DNA of 54,538 nt from Pseudomonadota bacterium (GTDB lineage: Bacteria > Pseudomonadota > Gammaproteobacteria > Burkholderiales > Rhodocyclaceae): NCBI GenBank assembly GCA_018262235.1, contig JAGTRY010000014.1, positions 1-54,538 of the forward strand, written 5' to 3'. Below the pieces are notes generated by a model. The model was not told the DNA's origin. It was given only the letters and a program-made list of their open reading frames with translations, and ran no database searches. Position 1 is the stretch's first letter. Every line of letters begins with the position of its first letter. The translations under genes were made by a program, and so were the position numbers. Below, piece by piece: positions 8,735-16,205 of the stretch.

Positions 8735-9323
8735 CTGGAGCAGTGGGGTAACTTTCAGACGCATCTGCTGGTTGAGCTTCAAGGTACCGAACGATATTGA
8801 AGGCGACAGCCTGAATGCAGTTTCGATAGTGGAACAGAATGCCGACAAAAGACTGGAACAAGAAGAATGAGAACAGGCCTGAGTCTCTCAACCGCCGGAA
8901 AAGCTCTCGTTTGGCTGGATTTAAATGAACAATCCCGCCGTAGAAGATGGTGTCAAATACATCGCGGTTTGTGGTTTCTTCTCTGCCTCGAAACTGCACC
9001 AGACTTCGAGAATTAAGTTTGCCGTTGAGATCCTGAGTGGCATGCTGTATTGCCTCGCGGTAAATTGCATAGGTACTCTGCCATTCTTCTGACAGTGAAT
9101 TGATCTTGCGAATTGAAAAACCATCTTGGTCTTGAATAAGCAGTCTCAATGTTAGGCAGAATGAGTCAAGCGCTTCTGGGCTAAGACCGTCGTGGCTAAG
9201 CCAATCACCCGCGATGATGCGCCCCATATCGGACGCCCCCCGCCTTTGGGTTGCCCATTGCCAAAACGTGCTCTTCTCCAACTTGTACGCGGTTTCGACG
9301 AAGAGGATCAGTTCATCCGCCAT
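8724..9323 (-). CDS. Hypothetical protein in a low-GC islet
   Basis: A 199-residue protein I do not recognise. The ATG at 9323 (MADELILFVETAYKLEK) is preferred; an in-frame ATG 25 codons upstream would add a hydrophobic stretch, and no clear ribosome binding site decides between them. The protein is mixed alpha/beta-looking with no signal peptide, a basic segment (AKRELFRRLRDSG) and a hydrophobic aromatic stretch LFSFFLFQSFVGILFHY around residues 150-167, which may be a membrane or membrane-associating helix. Base composition is visibly lower in GC than the flanking genes, and the next features upstream are an insertion-sequence relic and a palindromic repeat, so recent acquisition is likely. 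The stop codon is embedded in a perfect hairpin. Confidence 0.6.
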   Translation of the reverse strand: MADELILFVETAYKLEKSTFWQWATQRRGASDMGRIIAGDWLSHDGLSPEALDSFCLTLRLLIQDQDGFSIRKINSLSEEWQSTYAIYREAIQHATQDLNGKLNSRSLVQFRGREETTNRDVFDTIFYGGIVHLNPAKRELFRRLRDSGLFSFFLFQSFVGILFHYRNCIQAVAFNIVRYLEAQPADASESYPTAPEGR

Positions 9324-9432
9324 GACTAGAAAGCTAATGAGGGTGTAGAAAAATGCATCAGATAGCCAGATCGTGACGTGAACCATCTGGAATATCAAGA
9401 CTCAAAGATCGTGATTGGATTAAGGAGTCTTC

Positions 9433-9480
9433 ATGGCACGCTACAAGCCCATCGACACCACCGCGTACGGCGTACTCTGA
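9433..9480 (+). pseudogene. Relic of an IS1182-type transposase gene (first codons only)
   Basis: The reading frame ATG at 9433 encodes MARYKPIDTTAYGVL and then a stop. MARYKPIDT is the characteristic N-terminus of IS1182-family transposases, which continue for about 450 more residues; here homology ends after roughly 10 codons. A strong Shine-Dalgarno (AAGGAG, 9422-9427) is kept. About 70 upstream bases may be the element's left end. The remainder has been deleted, with the 109-bp palindromic element starting 17 bases later. Confidence 0.6.
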
Positions 9481-9496
9481 ACAATCCGGCACGACT

Positions 9497-9605
9497 CGTA
9501 GGGTGTCAATGAGCGAAGCGAATTGCACCGTATGAACATGCGTGACGTTAATCCACCCAATCCGGCGCAATTCGCTTCGCTCATTGTTCCCTTCGGCGCC
9601 CTACG
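9497..9605. repeat. 109-bp imperfect palindromic intergenic element
   Basis: The ends CGTAGGG and CCCTACG are inverted. Inside, a 20-base block at 9507-9526 (CAATGAGCGAAGCGAATTGC) is repeated exactly in reverse complement at 9567-9586. The right arm has about 9 extra bases (near 9587-9597), the only real break in symmetry. This resembles the REP/MITE-like repeats common between genes in pseudomonads and betaproteobacteria. It codes for nothing recognisable. Confidence 0.75.
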
Positions 9606-9671
9606 AACGCCCGCTTCCGGGCCACATTACCGACCGTCCGCTCCTGGCCGGCGTCCGCCTGATCACACGTA

Positions 9672-10148
9672 TTAGAGCGGCGTTGACTCAGTGAATAGAC
9701 GCTCTGTCTTCGGATTGAAGCCTTGGCGATTGAACGCGCCTTTTGCGGCAATGTTTTTTGACCACACATCTAACTCCACTCTCATGTAACCGTAGCTTGC
9801 CGCGAACTCGATGGCATGTTGGATGATCCCGTGACCGATACCACTCATTCGTTTTGACGATGAAACCGCAACATGATCTATGTATGCAAATTTGTGCGCA
9901 TGCATAAATGGGTTTTGCGGCCGAGTAATGAATTTTAAGATCAGATACGCATCGATCGCTGCATCGTTCTCAGCAACAAAAACGTATGTGTTTTCGGCTT
10001 GGATTTGTGCTGTGAGCCAGTCTGAGACTTCGGTCTCGCTCGGAATGCAGAACACTTCCGGTGCAATCTTCACGTGAATCGCTTGCACCTCAAGGTTGAG
10101 GATCGCGATTTGCTCAATATCACTGTTTGTTGCTTGGCGTATAGCCAT
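9672..10148 (-). CDS. GNAT-family N-acetyltransferase
   Basis: Probable acetyl-CoA-dependent N-acetyltransferase (158 residues) of the GNAT superfamily. The ATG at 10148 (MAIRQATNSDIEQIAILNL) matches the usual beta1-alpha1 start of the fold. The acetyl-CoA pyrophosphate loop is seen as VSSSKRMSGIGHGII around residues 97-111 (R-x-x-G-x-G), followed by the amphipathic helix AIEFAASYGYMRVELDVW and the C-terminal KGAFNRQGF strand-helix typical of the family. The substrate is unknown. Like the unknown gene at 8724 it is poorer in GC than its surroundings and stands next to IS and repeat debris, pointing to horizontal acquisition. An upstream in-frame ATG (10184) would add 12 unconserved residues. 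Confidence 0.82.
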   Translation of the reverse strand: MAIRQATNSDIEQIAILNLEVQAIHVKIAPEVFCIPSETEVSDWLTAQIQAENTYVFVAENDAAIDAYLILKFITRPQNPFMHAHKFAYIDHVAVSSSKRMSGIGHGIIQHAIEFAASYGYMRVELDVWSKNIAAKGAFNRQGFNPKTERLFTESTPL

Positions 10149-10246
10149 GATGGGATTAGTTCTAACGAATGAAGTGAACACCAACGCATCCGATTATTGG
10201 AATATTGGTCAATACGCGCTGTCAGGCAGAACCTTGACGCCAGGTA

Positions 10247-10269
10247 GCGTGGGCTCGGTGAGCCCACGC
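10247..10269. repeat. Perfect 10-bp stem hairpin downstream of the LacI-family gene
   Basis: GCGTGGGCTC (10247-10256) and GAGCCCACGC (10260-10269) around the loop GGT. There is no T-run on the minus strand, so termination of the LacI gene here would be atypical; a REP-like repeat is the other reading. Confidence 0.6.
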
Positions 10270-10311
10270 GTTTGTCTTACCGTGAATGCCTGCTCTTGGC
10301 CGATATTCGCC

Positions 10312-11310
10312 TCAAGCCATCCGCGCCGTCGATGCCCTCGGCACCAGCCTCGGCTCCAGCAATACATCACTGGCATTCGTCGATTCGCCGCGCACGGCTT
10401 CGAGCAGCAGTTTCATGGCGGCTTCGCCTTGCTCTTCACTGCGCATGTTGACGGTGGTCAGGGCCGGTTGCATGAAGGCGGCGACCGGAATGTCGTCAAA
10501 GCCGGTAATGGCCACATCTTCCGGAATGCGGATGCCAAGTGACTGGGCTTCGTGCATCAAGCCGATGGCAACCAGATCGTTGTAACAGACTACGGCGTCA
10601 GGCCGCTGGCTGTTCAGCAGCAAGGCTGAGGCTTCGTGCTGGCCGCCTTCCATGGTCGGCAGTTCGACGGCGTGCTGTTGCGGTGTGAGGCCGGATTCGG
10701 CCAGCGCTTCGGTCAGGCCGGCGAGGCGTTCGCTATCCCAGCGTGCGCTGGGGAATCCCAGATAAGTGATGCGGCGGCGCCCGGTCTCCACCAGATGCCG
10801 ACCGAGCATGTAGGCGGCGCGATGGCCGTCGGTGCGTACACAACGCATGCCGGGTGCATCGCGGCGGCCGAAGAAGACAACCGGCTTGCCCAGATCACTG
10901 AGCCAGTCCAGGGCTTCATCGGGCAGGCGCGAACTGACGATCAGACCGTCCACGCGGCCGGTCAGGGCTTCGAGCAGGTGGCGTTCGTGGGCGGCACGCT
11001 CCTGTACGTCGACCACCAGCAGGTTGTAATCCTGCTCCAGGGCAATCCGGTTGGCGCCTTTGATGATGTTGGCAAAGTGCGGGTTGCGTACGTCCTGTAC
11101 GGCGAGGCCGAAGGTACGAGTCTGCCCGGTGACCATGCTGCGCGCCTGCTGGTTGAGGCGATAGCCCAGGCTGGTGATGGCTTCAGCAAGACGTTTCTCG
11201 ACGTCTGGTGTGAATCGTTGCAAGCCGTTCAGGAATTTCGACACGGTGGCGGTCGAGACCCCCGCAGCGGCGGCGACATCACGGATGGTGGGCGGGCGTT
11301 TCGGTGGCAT
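10312..11310 (-). CDS. LacI-family transcriptional regulator
   Basis: DNA-binding repressor (332 residues) of the LacI/GalR family, normally a sugar-responsive regulator. The N-terminal helix-turn-helix TIRDVAAAAGVSTATVSKFL (residues 8-27) is followed by the hinge region LNQQARSMVTGQTRTFGLAV and a periplasmic-binding-protein-like effector domain with GLIVSSRLPDEAL, VRTDGHRAAYMLGRHL, VCYNDLVAIGLM and ITGFDDIPVAAFMQPALTTV, all in family order. The effector is not predictable. It is divergent from the 615-residue enzyme gene, and a perfect inverted repeat (11337-11351) lies 26 bases upstream of its own start codon, fitting autoregulation. GTTAA-N-CGTTT operators in front of the enzyme and the solute-binding protein are its most plausible targets. 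Confidence 0.93.
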   Translation of the reverse strand: MPPKRPPTIRDVAAAAGVSTATVSKFLNGLQRFTPDVEKRLAEAITSLGYRLNQQARSMVTGQTRTFGLAVQDVRNPHFANIIKGANRIALEQDYNLLVVDVQERAAHERHLLEALTGRVDGLIVSSRLPDEALDWLSDLGKPVVFFGRRDAPGMRCVRTDGHRAAYMLGRHLVETGRRRITYLGFPSARWDSERLAGLTEALAESGLTPQQHAVELPTMEGGQHEASALLLNSQRPDAVVCYNDLVAIGLMHEAQSLGIRIPEDVAITGFDDIPVAAFMQPALTTVNMRSEEQGEAAMKLLLEAVRGESTNASDVLLEPRLVPRASTARMA

Positions 11311-11336
11311 GAGAGAGCAGGGCAGAACAAAGAGAA

Positions 11337-11351
11337 GGTAACAGCGTTACC
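11337..11351. promoter_or_regulatory. Perfect inverted repeat, putative operator for the LacI-family gene
   Basis: GGTAAC-AGC-GTTACC: two exact 6-bp arms around 3 bases, 26 bases upstream of the regulator's start. Odd spacing and different arms set it apart from the GTTAA-N-CGTTT sites, so it may be an autoregulatory site of lower similarity or bind another protein. Confidence 0.5.
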
Positions 11352-11422
11352 TTATGCGCCTTGGGGTTGTTTGGTCAAACCTTTCCATGTATTTCACGGG
11401 TCCCGGAAACGCGCTGGAATGC

Positions 11423-11451
11423 TTGACACCTCTGCGTACGCAGCATAAGCT
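11423..11451 (+). promoter_or_regulatory. Sigma-70-type promoter of the 615-residue enzyme gene
   Basis: TTGACA (11423-11428) is followed after exactly 17 bp by TAAGCT (11446-11451). The spacer contains the perfect palindrome TGCGTACGCA (11433-11442). Transcription would start near 11458, just at the operator. Confidence 0.65.
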
Positions 11452-11459
11452 CAATCAAA

Positions 11460-11473
11460 GTTAATCGTTTAAC
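11460..11473 (+). promoter_or_regulatory. Putative LacI-family operator (copy 3) at the transcription start
   Basis: GTTAATCGTTTAAC is a 14-bp palindrome with one mismatched pair and a central CG. It covers roughly +1 to +15 relative to the predicted promoter, a classic repressor position. It shares 11 consecutive bases with the copy at 6243. Confidence 0.7.
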
Positions 11474-11538
11474 TCAGATCTCTCCCGGCGGCCAAAGAGC
11501 ATGGGAGAGCCGTGCCGTTACGCAGGAGTTTTCCCATC

Positions 11539-13386
11539 ATGTCATTTCGCCAGCCGTTTGCAGCGGCATCCGCAAGCCTGTTTTCCGTTGATTTGCCACC
11601 TGGCGTACAGCGTCCCCGCATGGCTGGACTGGATCTGGACCGGATTGTCACGCACGCCCTGCTGCCCCAGCTTGATCATTTCTGCGCGCGCCTGCTGGCG
11701 GAGAAAAAAGAGGTCGTGATCGATGGAACGCCGGCCTTCAATGGCAAGGATAAATTCCTGCCCGGCAAGATTGCCATGGGCATGAGTTACCTGTTGCTCA
11801 ACACCTTGCCGGATGACCCGAAATTCCAGCGGTATCTGGAGGGTTTTCGCCAGATAGCCGATCTGACGTGTGATGACGCCAACGAAACCTGGGGCATTTA
11901 CTATTACACGTCGGCCCTGAACCGCTTGCGTCAGGCCGGTCTGCTGGAACAGGCCGTATCGCCCGCAAGCCTGGCGGCCTTGCGCGTGAAGCTGGACTGG
12001 CGAAGTTTTGTCGACGCGGCGGCATACACGCTGATCAATCTTCCAACCAACTACTACGGGGTGGCTTTCAGCATTGCGCGCTTGCGCCACCTGCTGGGCT
12101 GGGAAGATGAGCAGGGGAGCGAGATCCTGCTGCAGAAAACCGTGCAGCACTACCAGACCTATTCAGGCGAATTCGGCTTCTCGGATGAAACCGATGGCGA
12201 AGGGCGTTTTGACCGGTACAGCATCCTGTTGATCGGTGAGATCTGCCAGCGCTTCATCGAGACCGGAATGCCGGTTGCATCGAGCCTCAAGACCTGGTTG
12301 CGCCGTGCTGTGGATGTGATTCTGGTGCGCCTGAATCCTGCTGGAGACGGTTTCGAGTTTGGCCGCTCGATCGGCCCTTACGGTGATACCGCGTTCCTCG
12401 AAGTGCTGACGGCGGCCGCCCGGCTCGAACTTCTGACGGAGGATGAGCTGGACCTGGCTTATGCCTTTACTGTGGCCGCGGCGGCCAAGTATGCCGAGTT
12501 CTGGTTCGATCCTGCGACGCACTCGGTCAATCTCTGGGACAAGGGGCGCCGTACCGATGCCTATCGTGGCAAGCATCGCATCCTGGGCGAGAACCTGAGC
12601 TTGCTGCATCAGCTGATCTACACCAATCAGCACTGGAACGCGCTGGGTTTCCGTGGGCAGTTGCCGGTGGATGATTTTGCTGCGCGTCTGGCGAAGTTGC
12701 CGCGTTTCACGACTACCTGGTTTGCCCGGGGCGAGTACGACCGGGCCTTGATCACCTTCCGTGATGGCTTGCGTGTGGTGAGTCTGCCCATCATCAATGG
12801 GGGCAGTACCCAGCATGCCCACAACCCGTATTTTCCGATCCCGTTTTCAAACGGACTGGTGCAGGGCGCGGCGGATGCAGGCTGGCCGCAGTTGTTGCCA
12901 CGCTTCACGCTTGCCGATGGCAGCGAACTGATCCCCGCGGCATTCCAGCGTGATATCCGTTGTGAGGAGCAGGGCAGCGCCTTGCAGGTGAGCTATCAGC
13001 AGAGCGAACTGGATCGTATTGGTGGCGTGGCGCCCGTGAAGGATTGCCGATTGATTGTTGAAACGGTCTATACGCTTGATTCCGGTGTCATTACCCGCAC
13101 TGATCGTTTCACGCCAGCCGAGCGCCTGACTGGCGTGGATATCACGCTTGAGTTTGCGAGCTTCAGCCGAATCAGTCAGCAGATTGGCCATACGGTGCAG
13201 TTTACCGATGGGGCCGCGGCAGCATTTTGCATCGAAGGTCTGGAGGAATGCCGGGTGGAGAGCGTCAGCAGTGATCCGCTCTATCGCGCGCCGATGGGTC
13301 AGCTCCATGCCTGTGTGCGGGCGGCCACGCGCAAGGCAACGCTGGATCGGGCTTTTTCGATCCGCTGGAGCTTGCGTTATCGTTGA
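11539..13386 (+). CDS. Uncharacterised (alpha/alpha)-toroid protein, DUF2264-like; candidate carbohydrate-active enzyme
   Basis: A 615-residue protein without signal peptide, hence probably cytoplasmic. The ATG at 11539 is chosen because CAGGAG stands 10 bases upstream; an earlier ATG at 11512 lacks one. I do not recognise a named enzyme. The layout looks like a helical toroid (about 1-390) with NYYGVAFSIARLRHLLGW near 168, EFGFSDETDGEGRFDRYSIL near 206 and EFGRSIGPYGDTAF near 272, followed by a beta-rich C-terminal part (about 395-615). This order (Asn-aromatic segment, D/E-R-x-D-R-Y segment, FGRS segment, beta-sandwich) recalls DUF2264 and related polysaccharide-lyase-like proteins; the resemblance is from memory and remote. 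Its LacI-type operator and divergent LacI gene support a sugar-catabolic role. A truncated haemoglobin gene follows 46 bases later. Confidence 0.7.
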   Translation: MSFRQPFAAASASLFSVDLPPGVQRPRMAGLDLDRIVTHALLPQLDHFCARLLAEKKEVVIDGTPAFNGKDKFLPGKIAMGMSYLLLNTLPDDPKFQRYLEGFRQIADLTCDDANETWGIYYYTSALNRLRQAGLLEQAVSPASLAALRVKLDWRSFVDAAAYTLINLPTNYYGVAFSIARLRHLLGWEDEQGSEILLQKTVQHYQTYSGEFGFSDETDGEGRFDRYSILLIGEICQRFIETGMPVASSLKTWLRRAVDVILVRLNPAGDGFEFGRSIGPYGDTAFLEVLTAAARLELLTEDELDLAYAFTVAAAAKYAEFWFDPATHSVNLWDKGRRTDAYRGKHRILGENLSLLHQLIYTNQHWNALGFRGQLPVDDFAARLAKLPRFTTTWFARGEYDRALITFRDGLRVVSLPIINGGSTQHAHNPYFPIPFSNGLVQGAADAGWPQLLPRFTLADGSELIPAAFQRDIRCEEQGSALQVSYQQSELDRIGGVAPVKDCRLIVETVYTLDSGVITRTDRFTPAERLTGVDITLEFASFSRISQQIGHTVQFTDGAAAAFCIEGLEECRVESVSSDPLYRAPMGQLHACVRAATRKATLDRAFSIRWSLRYR

Positions 13387-13432
13387 GTGCCGGCCAATAT
13401 CGCGAGGCTTGTTTTCCTGCCGGGATGACCTC

Positions 13433-13831
13433 GTGACCACCACCCCTTCCGATCTGACGCCTTATGCCGAATTGGGCGGAGAGCCTGCCATCCGCGATCT
13501 GGTGAATCGTTTCTACGATCTGATGGACGAATTGCCCGAAGCCTATGTGGTGCGCAAGCTGCATCCGGAGAGCCTGGCAGGGTCACGCCAGAAACTTTTC
13601 GAATATCTCTGTGGCTGGCTGGGCGGGCCACAGCACTATGTCGAGAAATACGGGCATCCGCGCATGCGCGCGCGCCACATGCCGTTTGCGATAGGCGAGG
13701 CTGAGCGTGATGCCTGGCTGCTGTGCATGCTGCAGGCGCTCGAAGAAATTCTGCCGGCCAGCGCAGCGCGGGAGGCGTTCCGCGAAAGGCTCGTCGGGCT
13801 GGCTGATTTCATGCGCAATCGAGATGGCTGA
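13433..13831 (+). CDS. Truncated haemoglobin, group II (GlbO-type)
   Basis: Small haem protein (132 residues) that binds O2 or NO. The frame has no nearby ATG; the GTG at 13433 gives the normal family length. Group II features are visible: Tyr28 in the B-helix (RFYDLMD), LCGWLGGPQHYVEKYGHPR, the proximal haem ligand His82 in RARHMPFAIG, and the group-defining Trp95 in ERDAWLLCM. It starts 46 bases after the stop of the 615-residue enzyme gene on the same strand, with no terminator in between, so it may be cotranscribed from the LacI-controlled promoter; a functional link is unexplained. Confidence 0.9.
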   Translation: MTTTPSDLTPYAELGGEPAIRDLVNRFYDLMDELPEAYVVRKLHPESLAGSRQKLFEYLCGWLGGPQHYVEKYGHPRMRARHMPFAIGEAERDAWLLCMLQALEEILPASAAREAFRERLVGLADFMRNRDG

Positions 13832-13895
13832 ATGGCATTACGCAAGCAGGGGTGAATGGCCCGGATGGGCACTCAAGAATCCCCCCGGTGGAGCG

Positions 13896-13964
13896 ATGAA
13901 TCAGTCAAGCAGTGCAAGTAATCGGGCGATTGAAAACACCAATTGGCCGAGACCGGATTGGTGA
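13896..13964 (+). CDS. Possible 22-residue small ORF
   Basis: The ORF MNQSSSASNRAIENTNWPRP followed by DW has GGTGGAG directly upstream, but there is no homology to cite. The composition (polar N-terminus, Trp/Pro-rich end) is unusual for a random frame, but this is weak evidence. Confidence 0.2.
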   Translation: MNQSSSASNRAIENTNWPRPDW

Positions 13965-14026
13965 TCCAAGCTGAGATCAACAGGCCGCTGCGAGCCTGCA
14001 TCGCATTTCCTCGACGGAGCCCCATC

Positions 14027-14191
14027 ATGACTGATCTACGCCGCCCCGCTTTGCATCCTGCCTCGCCGCAATTCCAACCCATGCCACTGGTGGCCATGTT
14101 CCTCAACCTGTTCGGGCGTCGGGCGCGAAAAACGCCTTTGCCGCAGAACCTGGACTGGGAACGTGAAGAACCGATGAGCGGCCTGTCGTAG
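14027..14191 (+). CDS. Hypothetical small protein (54 residues)
   Basis: This is a short ORF starting at the ATG at 14027 with GACGGAG about 9 bases upstream. The product is basic and proline-rich, with one short hydrophobic stretch (MPLVAMFLNLFG, residues 19-30), no signal peptide and no recognised domain. It ends 28 bases before the convergent rep stop codon. It lies beyond the haemoglobin gene on the same strand and could be the last gene of that transcript. Real coding status is uncertain. Confidence 0.4.
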   Translation: MTDLRRPALHPASPQFQPMPLVAMFLNLFGRRARKTPLPQNLDWEREEPMSGLS

Positions 14192-14219
14192 GCGTGGCGC
14201 AGCAGACCTCCTGCGGAGG

Positions 14220-16205
14220 CTATTCCGGCTTGCCGAGCATGGCGCGCAGGTTGGCGAAGCGCGCCTTGCCTTCTTCCTTGCTGACGGGTTCGGCGTCCTT
14301 GCCGCTGCGTTTGGTGCCGTCGCCCAGTTCATCGACGAAGCGCGAAATTTCCACACTGCGGATTTCGCCGCCGAAACGCCGTCGTTCGCAGGCGGTGATC
14401 GTCAGGCTGCGCTGGGCGCGGGTCACGCCCACGTACATCAGGCGGCGCTCTTCCTCGATCTTGTCTTCGTCGATGCTGCTCTGGTGGGGCAGCAATCCTT
14501 CTTCCACGCCCACCAGGAAGACGTGACCGAATTCCAGGCCTTTGCTGGCGTGTAAGGTGGCGAGCTGGACCGCATCGGCTTCCTCTTCATTCCCTTTGTC
14601 GAGCATGTTGATCAGCGCAATGGTCTGTACCAGATCATGCAGGTTCTTGTCGTCCTGTTCGCCCTTGCGGCTGAGCCAGTCGACAAAATCACGGACGTTG
14701 CGCCAGCGGGTTTGCGCTTCGCGGACCTCGCAGTTTTCCATCAGCCAGGCTTCGTATCCGATCGTGCGGAGCAGGTCTTCGAGCAATGCCCCAGCGGGTT
14801 CCCGATGGGCGCGGTGGGCCAGCTGCTTGATGTAGGCCCCGAATTTGCGGACGCCTTCGAGCTGGCGGGCCGCGACGTGCTCGCCTGCGCCCTCTTCGAA
14901 GGTGGCGGCAAACAGGCTGACGTGGCGTGTACCGGCGTAGTTGCCGAGTGCTTCCAGCGTTGCGGCACCGATGCCGCGGCGCGGCGTGGTTACCGCACGG
15001 ATGAAGGCCAGATCGTCATCTTCGTTGGCGAGCAGGCGCAGGTAGCTCATCAAGTCGCGGATCTCGGCGCGGTCGAAGAAGCTTTGACCGCCTGATATGA
15101 CATACGGGATGCGGTGATTGCGTAGCTGCTGTTCGAAGAGCCGGGCCTGGTGGTTGCCGCGATACAGGATGGCGTAGTCCGAGAAGTGCGTCTTGAACTC
15201 GAACTTGTGCGCCGAGAGTTTCATGGCGACGAGCTCGGCTTCGTGGTCCGGGTCGCGTGCCATCACCACGTGGATGTGCTCGCCCAGGCCGTGTTCGCTC
15301 CACAATTTCTTTTCGAAGAGTTTTTCGTTGTTGGCGATGAGTGTGTTGGCCGCGTTCAGGATGCGGTTTGAGGAGCGGTAGTTCTGCTCCAGCTTGATGA
15401 CGCGCAGCTTCGGATAATCGCGCTGCAGCAGGTTGAGATTTTCCACATCGGCACCGCGCCAGGCGTAGATGGCCTGATCGTCGTCGCCTACCGCGGTGAA
15501 GGCCCCGCGATCCCCGGCGATCTGACGCAGCAGCTTGTATTGCGCGCGATTGGTGTCCTGATACTCATCGACCAGCAGGTAGCGCAGCTTGTGTTGCCAG
15601 CGCTCCTGCGCCTCCGGATTGCTATCGAACAGGCGCACCGGCAGGGCGATCAGATCATCGAAATCCACGCCCTGATAGGCGCGCAGGGTCTTCTCGTAGG
15701 CGGGGTAAATCTTGGCCGCTGCGTAGCTAGCTTCGTCGTTGACCAGCTTCTCCGCTTCGCCCGGCGTGATCAGGGCATTCTTCCAGCCCGAGATCGTCCA
15801 CTGGATGCCCTTGGCGGTGGCCTTGTCGGCATTGCCTGAGAGCTCGGTGATGATTTGCAGGATGTCGGCCGAATCGAGGATGGAAAACTGCGGTTTGAGG
15901 CCGACCAGCTTGGCTTCCTGGCGCACGATGCGCACCCCCAGCGCGTGGAAGGTACACACCGTGAGTTGTTTGGCCGAACGTGCGTCGAGCAGTTTCCCGA
16001 CGCGTTCCTGCATTTCGCGGGCCGCCTTGTTGGTGAAGGTGATAGCGGCGATGTTGCGGGCATCCAGGCCACACTGCTGCACCATGTAGGCGATCTTCTG
16101 GGTGATCACGCGGGTCTTGCCGCTGCCCGCTCCGGCCAGCACGAGGCAGGGGCCGTCGAGGTACTTCACGGCTTCGCGCTGAGGTGCATTCAGGTGGGAC
16201 AGCAT
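14220..16205 (-). CDS. rep: ATP-dependent DNA helicase Rep
   Basis: Superfamily 1A 3'-5' helicase (661 residues; E. coli Rep is 673) that helps replication forks pass obstacles. Motifs appear in order: Q-motif LNAPQREAVKYLDGPCLVLA, Walker A AGAGSGKT (residues 25-32), Ia TFTNKAAREMQERV, Walker B/II VDEYQDTN, III GDDDQAIYAWRGA, IV LEQNYRSSNRIL, V LATLHASKGLEF and VI RRLMYVGVTRAQ. The start MLSHLNAPQ is the usual Rep/UvrD start, and the length and order favour Rep over UvrD or PcrA. The C-terminus is acidic/basic mixed (SKEEGKARFANLRAMLGKPE). It appears to be a single-gene unit convergent with the small ORFs downstream. Confidence 0.95.
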   Translation of the reverse strand: MLSHLNAPQREAVKYLDGPCLVLAGAGSGKTRVITQKIAYMVQQCGLDARNIAAITFTNKAAREMQERVGKLLDARSAKQLTVCTFHALGVRIVRQEAKLVGLKPQFSILDSADILQIITELSGNADKATAKGIQWTISGWKNALITPGEAEKLVNDEASYAAAKIYPAYEKTLRAYQGVDFDDLIALPVRLFDSNPEAQERWQHKLRYLLVDEYQDTNRAQYKLLRQIAGDRGAFTAVGDDDQAIYAWRGADVENLNLLQRDYPKLRVIKLEQNYRSSNRILNAANTLIANNEKLFEKKLWSEHGLGEHIHVVMARDPDHEAELVAMKLSAHKFEFKTHFSDYAILYRGNHQARLFEQQLRNHRIPYVISGGQSFFDRAEIRDLMSYLRLLANEDDDLAFIRAVTTPRRGIGAATLEALGNYAGTRHVSLFAATFEEGAGEHVAARQLEGVRKFGAYIKQLAHRAHREPAGALLEDLLRTIGYEAWLMENCEVREAQTRWRNVRDFVDWLSRKGEQDDKNLHDLVQTIALINMLDKGNEEEADAVQLATLHASKGLEFGHVFLVGVEEGLLPHQSSIDEDKIEEERRLMYVGVTRAQRSLTITACERRRFGGEIRSVEISRFVDELGDGTKRSGKDAEPVSKEEGKARFANLRAMLGKPE

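Noticed and set aside
8700-10200. Integron gene cassettes (attC sites) in the low-GC islet
   Set aside because: The palindromes lack the paired RYYYAAC/GTTRRRY core sites of attC and no integrase is present.
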